From Bidens hawaiensis (taxonomy: Eukaryota > Streptophyta > Magnoliopsida > Asterales > Asteraceae), in the NCBI GenBank assembly GCA_021521415.1, contig JAIQDT010004235.1:62001-126000 (forward strand): DNA of 64,000 nucleotides, in the 5' to 3' direction. Shown here one piece after another: positions 9,743 through 20,189 of this stretch (within the stretch, counting starts at the first letter, position 1; the number at the start of each line of letters is the position of its first letter). The position numbers and the translations under genes were made by a program. A model generated the notes under the pieces. It saw only the letters and a list, made by a program, of their open reading frames with translations. It had not been told where the DNA came from and did no database searches.

Positions 9743-10750
9743 CTATGGGCATTCAAAACTCAAGTGCCCCATCTCCTTGCAGTTGAAGCAAGTCATATTT
9801 TTCTTCCAACAGTCAGCAGCATCATGACCCGGTCGTTGACAATTTTCACACACATTTGAGGAGGAAGCGAAATTGCATCGACCCTTGTGATATCTTCTAC
9901 ATGTCTTGCACGGCGTGGCGTTCGAATTGAATCGGCTCTGATTTACGCCTTTGCCTTTGAATCGATTGTTTCCTCCAGTCCTTCTCTGGTCATTGGTTGA
10001 CACAACCTTCTTATCCTCCTCCTTGTTGCGGACCATGCCGCCTATCAAATAACCGGCTAACTCCATTGCGGAGTCGGCGGTTTGTGGTAAGTGTGACCTT
10101 ACCATATCGCGGATTTCCCGCGGCAGTCCCCAAATATACCATGTAACCTTGCTGGATTCTGGATTCACCAGCTGGGGAACCAGTCGGAAATATTCGTGAA
10201 ACTTTGTGTTGTATTCACGAAGGTTTGTCCCCACAACTTTAAGAATTAGAAATTTCGTTTGGACTTGATCAGTTTCATGCATGGGACAAAACTTTCCAAT
10301 CAACAAAGCCTTGAACTCATCCCAACTTAGATTATATATCGCCTCTCTCCCTTTACTCATCAACAACGTGTTCCACCACTCAAGCGCTTCTCCTTTGAAC
10401 ATAAGCGCAGAATATTGAATCTTCTCCTCATCGGTACATTTGCTTGTTATCACAATCATCTCCATTTTCTCAAGCCACCTCACAGTTGTGATGGCTCCTT
10501 TATCACCATGGAATTCTTTCGGTCTATAGTATTTAAAATCTTTAAACGAACACCCACTAGTTTTGAGTTTCTTGAACTCTCGCCTAACTCCACCATCGGC
10601 GTTAGACTCATTAACACTTTCTTCCCTATGTGAAGGTCTAGAACGAGGTTTAGAAAAAGATTTTTGGGAAGGATTAACGGAATGAGAATGTTTCGAATTT
10701 CGTGATTGAGACCTAGACATGGACTCTTCTCTCACCGCATCCTTAATCAT
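9743..10750 (-). CDS. Gypsy 1 gag (nucleocapsid/capsid), intact ORF
   Basis: A 335-residue gag. An S/R-rich N-terminus (1-60) is followed by the retrotransposon gag capsid domain (about 75-235; YYRPKEFHGD, ALEWWNTLL, WDEFKALLIGKF) and three cysteine-rich motifs near the C-terminus (281-292, 301-314 CENCQRPGHDAADC, 321-334 CFNCKEMGHLSFEC). It forms the particle shell and binds RNA. It ends at a TAG after ECP; in active relatives the frame continues into protease. It is the only complete ORF of this element, so it could supply gag in trans if expressed, but no promoter remains upstream. Confidence 0.85.
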   Translation of the reverse strand: MIKDAVREESMSRSQSRNSKHSHSVNPSQKSFSKPRSRPSHREESVNESNADGGVRREFKKLKTSGCSFKDFKYYRPKEFHGDKGAITTVRWLEKMEMIVITSKCTDEEKIQYSALMFKGEALEWWNTLLMSKGREAIYNLSWDEFKALLIGKFCPMHETDQVQTKFLILKVVGTNLREYNTKFHEYFRLVPQLVNPESSKVTWYIWGLPREIRDMVRSHLPQTADSAMELAGYLIGGMVRNKEEDKKVVSTNDQRRTGGNNRFKGKGVNQSRFNSNATPCKTCRRYHKGRCNFASSSNVCENCQRPGHDAADCWKKNMTCFNCKEMGHLSFECP

Positions 10751-11002
10751 CTTTTATATTTTAGTCATGTATTTTTCGGGGCATTTCCTCTTCTTGATTA
10801 CCCACGGGTCTTTCCCCTTTTCTTTTCTTATTTCTTGCTCTTTTCGAGCATTCTCGTTGTTATTACTTTGTTCAAACATATTTCTTTTCTTTTCGATTTA
10901 TATATGAAATTCAAACAACATTTCCTTCTATTAAACATAATATTTTATTATACATTCCTATATATCACAAAGGATATATATATATTTATTTCACACATTA
11001 CA

Positions 11003-11033
<31 letters not shown>

Positions 11034-11177
11034 CAATTGATATATATATATATATTATCCTATCTTTATTCTTAAGAACGTTTCAATGTTCTTGTTACAT
11101 ATATCACACATATCATACATGTTTATATTACACACACAACTTCATATGCCACCATCTTCAATCTTTCAAGAACTTCT
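10751..11177. other. AT-rich junction between gypsy 1 gag and copia gag
   Basis: No gene is seen. A (TA)n microsatellite occupies roughly 11,007-11,055. The 5' UTR, primer-binding site and LTR of gypsy 1 should be here but are not recognisable, and the pol of the neighbouring copia element is also missing. The stretch is therefore a deletion scar or a decayed leader. A 254-codon plus-strand ORF crossing it (10706-11470) is antisense, low-complexity and not credible. Confidence 0.5.
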
Positions 11178-13455
11178 TCACCACCTTGTCAGCTTGTTAC
11201 ACTTATGAAGAAGCTTCTCTCCCATCTTCTTCTTTTTCTTTCCTTCCTCAGCTACCTTCTTTCTCCAATATTCTGTTTCGTGTAGAGCACGGTCCAAGTG
11301 TTCTTCATACGACTGTGGGATCTTTTCGGTGTATCCATATTGTGGAGGTGGGTCAGAAAGACATTTTTGATTGTTGTAAGTATGCATCTCTCTTCTCTTT
11401 GTCAACTTTTGGCATAAAGTTGTTGAATGGAGGTGGAACTGTTTTATATTTGTCTTGGTCTTTTACTTGATTCAGAATTCCACAAATGTTGCCAGTTGAG
11501 ACCAAATTCTTAAGAAATTCAGTTTCAACCTTTAGTCTTGTGTTTTGCACCTTTTCTTCAATCAACAATTTTTTCAAACCATCAATCTCAGTGATGTATC
11601 TTGTTTGAGATCTATAAATGATCATACAATCATCTTCAAGGCTCTTAATCTTTTCATCACTTATCATCTCACTTGCCTCATACTCATTTATGATACTTTG
11701 TTTTCTGAAACACTCACCTTCCAGCCTACCTACCTTTGTTTTTAGTTCACTAATAAGTTCATTTAAATCAACTGTAGGAGCAGAGTGTACCTGAGAGGAG
11801 GTTCCCTTTTCTTTCTCAATTATGGCCATGAATGCCACATTTGCCTTTTTGATGTCATCAGCAATATCCTCCTCATGACTGCTCCAATCAAAGCTTCCTT
11901 CATGTTGTATAGTCACAGCCACATTTCCTTGATTTCTGATCTGATTTTGATTTGCTGGAAGAGTGTTGTTTTGACTATTTTGAGTTGCTTGAATGTTTTG
12001 ATTGTGATTCATTTGAGGCTGAAATCCTTGACTTTTTTGCATACCGTGTTATTGATTGTTCATCTGAGGCTGAAAGTTGTTGAAGTTGGGATTTTAACTG
12101 TTGTTATTATTGTAGTTGTTCATTTGAGTGCTGTTGTGGTTGAATCTTGGCTGATTTTGCTGGTAATGCTGCTGAATTCTTGACTGATTCTGTTGATATT
12201 GATGCTGACCTCCTGGTTGTTGGTTCTGGAATTGATTCATTTGAAAATTTATTGGTTGATTGCATTCTCTTGCAAAATGACCAGGTTGCTGACAATTGTA
12301 GCATATTGCTTTTGACTTGTCAAACCCAATCCTGTCATTTGGACCAGAAACCAGAGATCTACCAGTTCTGTTGTACAGCCTTCTACTTCTCAATCCCAAC
12401 ATGGCAGCTTGCCATTTCAAATCCATATCTTCTAAGTCATCTGCATCAATCTGTTCTAAATCATCTTGAACCACACTTGTGTGAATCATGTTCTTTGCAA
12501 CAAATGCATTATATGACTCAGTGAACATAAATAACAAAACTTGTGTCTCATTGCTTTGAACATGTCATGTTCCAGGATTAGGAACATTTCCGCTAGACAC
12601 AAAGGCAGAGTCAGAATCATCAATTAGTTGCACATTGAACCTCTGCTGATTTCCTTGAGTACTTGTACTACCCCCAATGAAAGACTTTGGAGTCATAACA
12701 TTATGTTCAGCAGGTTCTTCTATGATGGGAATTTGTTGTTGGTTCTTGATGGACAGATTTCCCATTGGTGCAATCAAAGCATTTGAAACATGGAAACTTG
12801 GTCTATCTTCCTTGATCATCTCATTCTCAATCATTTCAAGTTCAGCAGCTTGAAGAAAACATACCACATCATCCAATTTCAATTCATTGAAATTTTGCTT
12901 TTGAAGGATGAATTTGCAGGCAGTATACCATTCTTTTGGCATTGAGTTGAGCAACTTTGTATTCAAATCAAAGTCACTCATTACATAATCAGTTGTTCTC
13001 AATTCATTCACAATACTCAGAAAACGTTCTAGTATTGACTTCAACCTTTCTCCATCTCTATACTTGAACCTTTCCAACTGTTGCTTCAGTCTTTGCTTCT
13101 TAATGTTCTTCAATTCAGTGTTCCCTTCATACATCTCAAGGATGGCATCATACATTTGTTTAGCAGTTGTGTGATGAGCCACCTTGGTCAGAATTTCCCA
13201 AGACAAACCTAGCTTAATCATAGCCAAGGCTTTGTCATCCACCTTTCTCATCTTTTCTCTTATAGCAGCAGTTGCAGTAGCATTTGCACCCTCTTCAACA
13301 GTAGTTTGTGGACCATTCTTGATGGAGTTCCACATGTCAATGTCATTGTAGCATACAGCTGCTTCAAAGAGTACCTTCCATTTGATAAAGTTTTCCTGTC
13401 CATACAACCTAGGTATCTTGTTAGTAAACACCTCTTGTTCTTCATATCCAGACAT
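11178..13455 (-). pseudogene. Copia gag (UBN2 type) of a Sirevirus-like element, four pieces
   Basis: 12565-13455 (296 codons) starts MSGYEEQEVFTNKIP and is a UBN2-type copia gag (FIKWKVLFEAAV, ELKNIKKQRLKQQLERFK). In the same frame after a TGA comes 12094-12537, with the zinc knuckle CYNCQQPGHFARECN and a Q/N-rich tail. After two more stops, 11353-12042 has a coiled-coil region (ELKTKVGRLEGECF). A frameshift then leads to 11178-11405. No protease, integrase or RT follows, so pol is lost. A long coiled-coil gag is usual for Sireviruses. Confidence 0.85.
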
Positions 13456-13744
13456 TTTGAGAAATCAAAAATCAGTTTCCTTTAAAAAAAAGTTTCAAAA
13501 TAATCAGATATGAAAATAGAATGCTCAGATCTGAGGTGTCTGATGTGATTAGAACAAGATTTAGATATAAATATTTAGACTTTAATCAAAATAAGGATGA
13601 GAAAACACCGGTAGATTGTAGATCTGGAAGGAAAATGAAAAAACAGGACTGCTGACGTCACAAATCAATCGAACAGTGCCTGCTTACGTCATTCTTCTTC
13701 AAATCTTAATCAGCAACAATCTTTCTAAAAATAGCAGTAATCAA

Positions 13745-13756
13745 GCTCTGATACCA
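13745..13756 (-). promoter_or_regulatory. Primer-binding site of the copia element
   Basis: The minus strand reads TGGTATCAGAGCTTG, a perfect tRNA-Met primer-binding site, two bases after the LTR end (CCTGACA). The gag ATG lies about 290 bp downstream on the minus strand. Confidence 0.85.
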
Positions 13757-13796
13757 CTTGTCAGGTCCCGATTATGATGGTCGATTCGGCTCGGAT

Positions 13797-14799
13797 TGTA
13801 ACATCCCGAAATTTCAAGATAATATTAATTATATTACTTAATAATAGAGGGAAAGTTTACTCGGGTTATCGGGATATAAATAGAGTAGGAGTTGGTATGG
13901 GTCGGGCTAGTGTTGGGTAATGGATATGGGTTATGGACTTGGGTTATGAACGAAAGGAAGGAGAGTCCATGGGCTTAAGCCCATGATCCCTAATATAAAT
14001 ACCCTTAACCACCATTTCTCACATATTCCATACACACACTCAAAACACACATTCTAACCGATCAAGATTCGAAGCCGAGACCCGAGATTTTGTTGATAGA
14101 TCTGAGTTGGTAAGGTAAGAACAAATCCAACAAAGCTAATATTACTGAAAATGGTTAGGATTGGATGGGTTAACTGGACCCGAAACCCAAACTGCCCAAA
14201 TCGGACCCCTAAAACGTCGATTTTAGGCCGATTTGATGGTTGGGATTTGTAGGCGCCGATCATACGATTCCGTGGGTACCAAAATCGAGTTATTTGGCTA
14301 AGAAACGAAGGATTTATGGGATTGCAAGGAATCAGGGGCGGGAGGTGCGAAAGGATAAAGACTTGGGGAAACTGCGGAGAGGAACACCTGATGAAGGAAT
14401 AATTGCTCATGCAATGGTTTTATTAAATTACATTTGCTTAAGAACTTGTTTTGTGTTAAGGTTTAAAACTTATGTTTATCAGTGACGTGAAATATATTGA
14501 GTTTGGTTATGAATGATTATTATGTTATGATGAAATGTTGTTTTAGACAATAGTGTTAAAAGTACTAATCGAAACCCTTAGAAGGATGAGATGAGTCTTG
14601 GTACATCGAGGGTCTCATGGACAAGCTACCTTAAATAGCTAAAACACATGACCACCATTCGATGGCTGCAAAGTCAGGAGTAAGAAGGATAACTCAGAAA
14701 GCGAAGGCGATTCAATAAAGTGTGTAAATATAAGAAGTTTTCCTTTTATAGGGAATAGGTTAGGTTTCGGGGACGAAACCTCTTTAAGGAGGGAAGACT
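13797..14799 (+). repeat. 1,003-bp LTR/internal unit 1
   Basis: The first about 526 bp match the start of the long LTR, including a TATA box (TATAAATA, 13994-14001). The last about 477 bp are the 3' end of an internal region finishing in a polypurine tract (AAGGAGGGAAGACT) directly before the next TGTAACATCCCG. It is thus a fusion of LTR interior to element 3' end, produced by internal deletion. Confidence 0.8.
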
Positions 14800-15802
14800 T
14801 GTAACATCCCGAAATTTCAAGATAATATTAATTATATTACTTAATAATAGAGGGAAAGTTTACTCGGGTTATCGGGATATAAATAGAGTAGGAGTTGGTA
14901 TGGGTCGGGCTAGTGTTGGGTAATGGATATGGGTTATGGACTTGGGTTACGAACGAAAGGAAGGAGAGTCCATGGGCTTAAGCCCATGATCCCTAATATA
15001 AATACCCTTAACCACCATTTCTCACATATTCCATACACACACTCAAAACACACATTCTAACCGATCAAGATTCGAAGCCGAGACCCGAGATTTTGTTGAT
15101 AGATCTGAGTTGGTAAGGTAAGAACAAATCCAACAAAGCTAATATTACTGAAAATGGTTAGGATTGGATGGGTTAACCGGACCCGAAACCCAAACTGCCC
15201 AAATCGGACCCCTAAAACGTCGATTTTAGGCCGATTTGATGGTTGGGATTTGTAGGCGCCGATCATACGATTCCGTGGGTACCAAAATCGAGTTATTTGG
15301 CTAAGAAACGAAGGATTTATGGGATTGCAAGGAATCAGGGGCGGGAGGTGCGAAAGGATAAAGACTTGGGGAAACTGCGGAGAGGAACACCTGATGAAGG
15401 AATAATTGCTCATGCAATGGTTTTATTAAATTACATTTGCTTAAGAACTTGTTTTGTGTTAAGGTTTAAAACTTATGTTTATCAGTGACGTGAAATATAT
15501 TGAGTTTGGTTATGAATGATTATTATGTTATGATGAAATGTTGTTTTAGACAATAGTGTTAAAAGTACTAATTGAAACCCTTAGAAGGATGAGATGAGTC
15601 TTGGTACATCGAGGGTCTCATGGACAAGCTACCTTAAATAGCTAAAACACATGACCACCATTCGATGGCTGCAAAGTCAGGAGTAAGAAGGATAACTCAG
15701 AAAGCGAAGGCGATTCAATAAAGTGTGTAAATATAAGAAGTTTTCCTTTTATAGGGAATAGGTTAGGTTTCGGGGACGAAACCTCTTTAAGGAGGGAAGA
15801 CT
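14800..15802 (+). repeat. 1,003-bp LTR/internal unit 2
   Basis: Same length and content as unit 1; I count about three substitutions between them. Near-identity and identical length point to recent tandem duplication of unit 1 rather than a separate insertion. TATA box at 14997-15004. Confidence 0.8.
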
Positions 15803-16344
15803 TGTAACATCCCGAAATTTCAAGATAATATTAATTATATTACTTAATAATAGAGGGAAAGTTTACTCGGGTTATCGGAATATAAATAGAGTAGGAGTTG
15901 GTATGGGTCGGGCTAGTGTTGGGTAATGGATATGGGTTATGGACTTGGGTTACGAACGAAAGGAAGGAGAGTCCATGGGCTTAAGCCCATGATCCCTAAT
16001 ATAAATACCCTTAACCACCATTTCTCACATATTCCATACACACACTCAAAACACACATTCTAACCGATCAAGATTCGAAGCCGAGACCCGAGATTTTGTT
16101 GATAGATCTGAGTTGGTAAGGTAAGAACAAATCCAACAAAGCTAATATTACTGAAAATGGTTAGGATTGGATGGGTTAACCGGACCCGAAACCCAAACTG
16201 CCCAAATCGGACCCCTAAAACGTCGATTTTAGGCCGATTTGATGGTTGGGATTTGTAGGCGCCGATCATACGATTCCGTGGGTACCAAAATCGAGTTATT
16301 TGGCTAAGAAACGAAGGATTTATGGGCAAACAGATCTGCAGCGC

Positions 16345-16652
16345 GATAACTTCGCCTGCAAGATTAAGTTCGCCTGATGAACTTCGCCTTCAAGCGTAAC
16401 TTCGCCTTCAAGCGTAACTTCGCCTAAGGATAACTTCGCCTGAAGCCAAGTTCACCTAAGGATAACTTCACCTGAAGCCAAGTTCGCCTAAGGTTTAACT
16501 TCGCCTGAAGCTAAGTTCGCCTAAGGTTTAACTTCGCCTGAAGCCAAGTTCGCCTAACGTTTAACTTCGCCTGAAGCCAAGTTCGCCTAAGGTTTAACTT
16601 CGCCTGAAGCCAAGTTCGCCCGAGGTTTAACTTCGCCTAAAGTGAAGTTCGT
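16345..16652 (+). repeat. 33-bp tandem repeat in the LTR
   Basis: About eight imperfect head-to-tail copies built from the alternating halves AACTTCGCCTGAAGCC and AAGTTCGCCTAAGGTTT (33 bp). Copies vary by substitution (TTCGCC/TTCACC, AAGG/AACG). There are no unique spacers, so this is a minisatellite, not a CRISPR. Confidence 0.8.
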
Positions 16653-16734
16653 TTAGAAAATAAATTAAAAACCTAATGGAAAATGTGTTAAGGCAGTTAA
16701 TGTAAATAAAATTTTTCCAAGCTGACCTGGCAGC

Positions 16735-16830
16735 TCGACCCCAGCCAGGGGCTCTGCCCCTTGGACCCTGCTAGGGGCTGCCGCCCCTAGACCCCACTGC
16801 CAGGGGCGCTGCCCCCGGACCCCCGTTCGT
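16735..16830 (+). repeat. GC-rich GGGGCT...GCCCC module, three copies
   Basis: Three imperfect copies of a roughly 33-bp module around GGGGCTCTGCCCCTTGGACC. Each can fold back (GGGGC...GCCCC). Such blocks are seen in LTRs of several plant gypsy families. It contrasts sharply with the AT-rich surroundings. Confidence 0.6.
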
Positions 16831-17379
16831 TGTGGGTAGTAGTTAAGACTGGAAAGATGATATGAGTAGTGATAGTTGTTTGATACGTGTACTTGTTATA
16901 CAGTTAGCCGTGCACAGCTGAAGAAAGGGATTACGATTAACGGTGAACGTAACCGTGTTCAGGTGAGTTTCTAGCCCCATTCCTTGTTATGTTTTCGGGG
17001 CTGTGTGCATACTCGATGTGTTGTTAATACATTTATCCTAAGTGATAAGTGTATGTCATATGTGATATGTGTGATAGATATGAATGATTGTTTGTCGGTA
17101 CGCGAACGATCTTCGGATATTGCGCGTACTGTCAGGTTAAAAATAAAGGTACGAATATTATATATCGAAGAGGTAAGAATATTTCAAATGAATACTTGTC
17201 GGGGCGTGAACGATCTTCGAATATTGCACGTAACGACAAGGGGTATGGTTGTTAAATGAATGAGGTAAAGAATGCCTAGAGTGTTCTTATGTTATAATGT
17301 AAGTATGTGTATATAGGTACACGAATGGCATGTGAGTTCTACGTTCGACATAGTAAGTTAGGATGGCAAATCCCTCTAG

Positions 17380-17880
17380 CTTCTGTCGGACATAGACTCG
17401 GCTGGTAATGGCGTAGTTAAGGACTGCGAGCCTTATACGTGAAGTAGATGATATATGTAAACGTAGATAAGGACTGCGAACCTTATACGTAATGTAGATA
17501 GGCGTCAGCATAGGAAAGGACTGTGAACCTTATACGTGCTGTATTTGTAGCATAGGGGAGGACTGCGAACCTCGTACGTGCTATGAATTAGGTTGCAACA
17601 TAGGGAAGGACTGCAAACCTTGTACGTGTTGTGGATGTATTTCAGCATAGGAAAGGACTGTGAACCTTATACGTGCTGATTTTGTAGCATAGGGGAGGAC
17701 TGCGAACCTCGTACGTGCTATGAATTAGGTTGCAACATAGGGAAGGACTGCGAACCTTGTACGTGTTGTGGATGTACTATGGTATAGGGAAGGACCGCGA
17801 TCCTTGTACGTACCATAAATGGTGAACATAGGTAAGGACTGCGAACCTTGTACTTGTTCACGACCTTGAGTACAGGTATA
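17380..17880 (+). repeat. Degenerate repeat field, core GGACTGCGAACCTTGTACGTG
   Basis: Roughly nine copies of a core like GGACTGCGAACCTTGTACG, spaced about 40-60 bp, within AGCATAGG/AACATAGG contexts. A higher-order period of about 137 bp repeats two cores together (near 17,547 and 17,684). A related motif, CGAACGATCTTCGRATATTG, occurs twice upstream, near 17,104 and 17,208. Confidence 0.65.
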
Positions 17881-18688
17881 GACGGTGAACTATGAACGTA
17901 CTCTCGGTAGACTGAGGTTAGTGATTACAGATATGTATGTATGTATGGTAGCAAGTATGTATGTAGAACAGAAGGGTAACTAGTGAAGTATGGATATGTA
18001 TCTACGGATATGTATGTATGTGTATGTATTGTATGGCGTTCGATTAACTAGAACTCACTCAGCGTAGCTGACATTTAGTATGCACGCAGGTGAGCTGATT
18101 ATAGAGTTAGCATGAGGATGACACACGGCATGGATTGAACGGCTGGCATCTGAAGAAAGAAAGTAAAAATGTTTTGAATATAAAGTTTTGTGTTATGGTA
18201 ACAAAGAAAAGATTTAATGTTTTGTAACAAATGATTGATGTTTTATATTCCGCGAAAAGTTTTAATAAACTCTGATTTGAAGAACTGTGTTTATGAGTAA
18301 ATCCGACGCTAAAGTAGGGTCACCGGGTTCGGGGCCTTACACGGATCTTAATCTATCATGTCATAACTCACACAAAATTAATCGTGTTGACAAAAGAGTT
18401 AATGACGGGTTACTATATTTAGAAAGATGACCGTTTGTTAAATGCGGAATCAATAACAAACATACGGTTGCAATGAATATTCAAAGATCGAAGACACACA
18501 CAGGATTCACTCAAAAGATTTCCATTTATATAATGTTAGTCATACAAAAGGAGTAATCGATTTAGGGTTTATAAGGAATCCTAGGACAGCCGTCACACAC
18601 AAAAATTCTCAATTAATGTGTCGTGTCCAGTGTTTTCCGTGTCTCCTTTTCTGTGTGTTATTTTTTTGGCGGCGTGCCCTAAATATTC

Positions 18689-18696
18689 CATTTATA
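18689..18696 (-). promoter_or_regulatory. TATA box of the copia LTR
   Basis: The minus strand reads GCCTATAAATGG, about 850 bp into the LTR, at the expected U3/R position. Confidence 0.5.
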
Positions 18697-19549
18697 GGCC
18701 TGCCAACCTAAGACAGCTGTCATTCCTTCTAGAAACCCTATCCGATAATACATATTCAAATTACATATTCAAAAATAAAACTAAGTGTAAAACAAGTCTT
18801 CCGGGTAGGCTTTTCATTAATCTTCAGTCTCCGGGTACGCAGTGTACTCGGCCTTCCTACAGACTTGGTAAACATATAAGTGTATTCAGAATCAGTTTCC
18901 TGGTAGACTTTACTTAAAGAATATTTTACCAAGTAAAATATTCACCGAGTAGACTTCAATCTTCTTGGACTTATCAAACTTTGCCCGACAAATCCTTACG
19001 AGCAACCTTGTTCTTCTATGGTCCTGTTCGGCTCATTGTCAGTTGAACAACTTATTGATAAGGCGTACTCGGGAGTACATACCTTTCTTGAGCAGAACCT
19101 TACTCGAAATAACTTAGAGATATTCTATTAACTCATCAAGTATACTCGGACTATAATTATTAAAGAATACCTTGCCCGGTCTTCCAATTACTTGGCTTCT
19201 TGGACTTGGTTAACCAAACCTTACTCGGAAGAGTAAAAGACTTAGCTTTGAAGAACAACCCTGCTTGACAAAGTGAACCTTGCTCGGAGATGCCAAATCA
19301 GTGGTCCTTACTCGGGAATTCACTAAATAGCATACCTTACTCGGATATCCACTTAAGAGGACTATTTGAAGTAAACCTTGCCCGGGAGGCAAAATCTCGT
19401 ACTCGGCTAAGTAAAAGCTTACTCGAAGGTCCAAGGTGTGCTCGGATTCAATACTTAGCAGTTTCTGAGGAGGTTGAGAAGATTCCAATCTTCCATATTC
19501 TTCGTTTTCGGTCAAATCTCCTCATTTGGGTCAAATTCTTGACCCAACA

Positions 19550-20100
19550 AAATATATTAATAATGACTTGAGATTGAGAGTTTTAAAATAATTTATTTTA
19601 AAGACTGTTTTTTTATATAAAAATTGACAATATATAATTACATAATAAATCCTTAATTATAAGTATTACTTGTATTTAAGGTTGTACTAAAGAATATAAA
19701 GATTTGTTTTGAAATAAATAATATATGTAATTGTTTATAACAATGTATCGACCACATAATTATCATGTAAAAGTAATTAGATATATTTATTAAATTTAAT
19801 TATGTATTTTATATTTAAAAGGAAAACCTTTTAAAATCTTTATTATAATTAAAACCTTTAACAATTCTAGTATTTATATATATATATATATATATCTGTG
19901 TGTGTGTGTGTGTGTGTGTAAATAATATATATGTGTAAATAACATATATATGTATATATATATGGTTTTGAATCAAGGTTCGGGAAAATATTGAGTTAAT
20001 ATGACGATCTTTATAAATATACATTTTTATTTATCATTTATTATTATTATTAGTTAAAAATTATTAAAATAACAAAATATCAAAATAACCAACTAAAATA
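19550..20100. other. AT-rich spacer with microsatellites
   Basis: Very AT-rich and without a credible gene. (TA)n followed by (TG)n and further TA-rich runs lie at about 19,876-19,965. It flanks the copia LTR, whose right end is at 19549. Confidence 0.6.
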
Positions 20101-20101
20101 C

Positions 20102-20185
20102 GGCTGTCGGGACTCGAACCCGCACAGGCAGCCATCAAACAACTTAATACTAACACCATACACCCTAGCCATCTGGGCTAGAGTG
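20102..20185 (-). other. tRNA-like sequence (SINE head or tRNA relic)
   Basis: The minus strand has a box B (GGTTCGAGTCC) in a T-arm context (CGGG-TTCGAGT-CCCG) and an A-box-like AGCCCAGATGGCTAGGGTG about 50 bp upstream. The 5' acceptor half that should pair with CAGCCG is not found, so it is not an intact tRNA gene. A tRNA-derived SINE fragment is the likeliest reading. Confidence 0.35.
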
Positions 20186-20189
20186 TTAG

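Larger units (their letters stand above)
4856..10750 (-). mobile_element. Ty3/gypsy retrotransposon 1, defective, 5' LTR not found
   Basis: On the minus strand the order is gag (10750-9743), protease, reverse transcriptase, RNase H, residual integrase, polypurine tract (6854-6844), 3' LTR (6843-4856). The integrase C-terminal part ends with a chromodomain-like VKVKW...EYTWE segment, typical of Tekay-type chromoviruses. No matching 5' LTR or primer-binding site lies between 10750 and 11178, where a copia gag begins, so the 5' end was probably lost by deletion. Frameshift, stop codons and a large integrase deletion make it inactive. Confidence 0.85.
13797..18341 (+). mobile_element. Gypsy-type LTR insertion with two tandem truncated units, TSD CGGAT
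   Basis: The insert begins TGTAACATCCCG and ends GGGGCCTTACA. It is flanked by CGGAT at 13792-13796 and again at 18342-18346, a perfect 5-bp TSD inside the copia LTR. The inside is two 1,003-bp units (13797, 14800) and one long LTR (15803-18341). No gag or pol remains. All ORFs reported in it (14054-14410, 14240-14485 and their repeats) are LTR shadows. Confidence 0.85.
15803..18341 (+). repeat. Full-length 2.5-kb LTR ending the nested insertion
   Basis: Identical to units 1 and 2 up to about 16,325 (TTTATGGG). It then continues with LTR sequence absent from them: a 33-bp tandem array, a GC-rich block and a field of CGAACCTTATACGTG-type repeats, ending GGGGCCTTACA. TATA box at 16000-16007. 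The small ORFs at 16984-17259 and 17287-17511 are in repeats and not credible. Confidence 0.75.
13759..19549 (-). repeat. 5' LTR of the copia element, split by a nested insertion
   Basis: The LTR is in two parts, 13759-13796 and 18342-19549 (about 1.24 kb without the insert). On the minus strand it starts TGTTGGGTCAAGAATTTG at 19549 and ends GGACCTGACA at 13759. It is rich in imperfect copies of CCTTACTCGG (at least ten between 18,780 and 19,540). A TATA box lies at 18689-18696. ORFs 18618-18917 and 19210-19571 are chance ORFs in this LTR. Confidence 0.75.

Noticed and set aside
10706..11470. 254-codon plus-strand ORF
   Set aside because: Low-complexity translation of AT/CT-rich sequence, antisense to copia gag at its end and with no recognisable domain.
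14054..16329. Three repeated minus-strand ORFs (118, 118, 89 codons) as a gene family
   Set aside because: They are the same antisense ORF in the three LTR copies; repetition reflects LTR duplication, not a gene.
16345..16652. CRISPR-like regular repeats
   Set aside because: Copies are contiguous and diverged without unique spacers, inside a plant LTR; it is a minisatellite.
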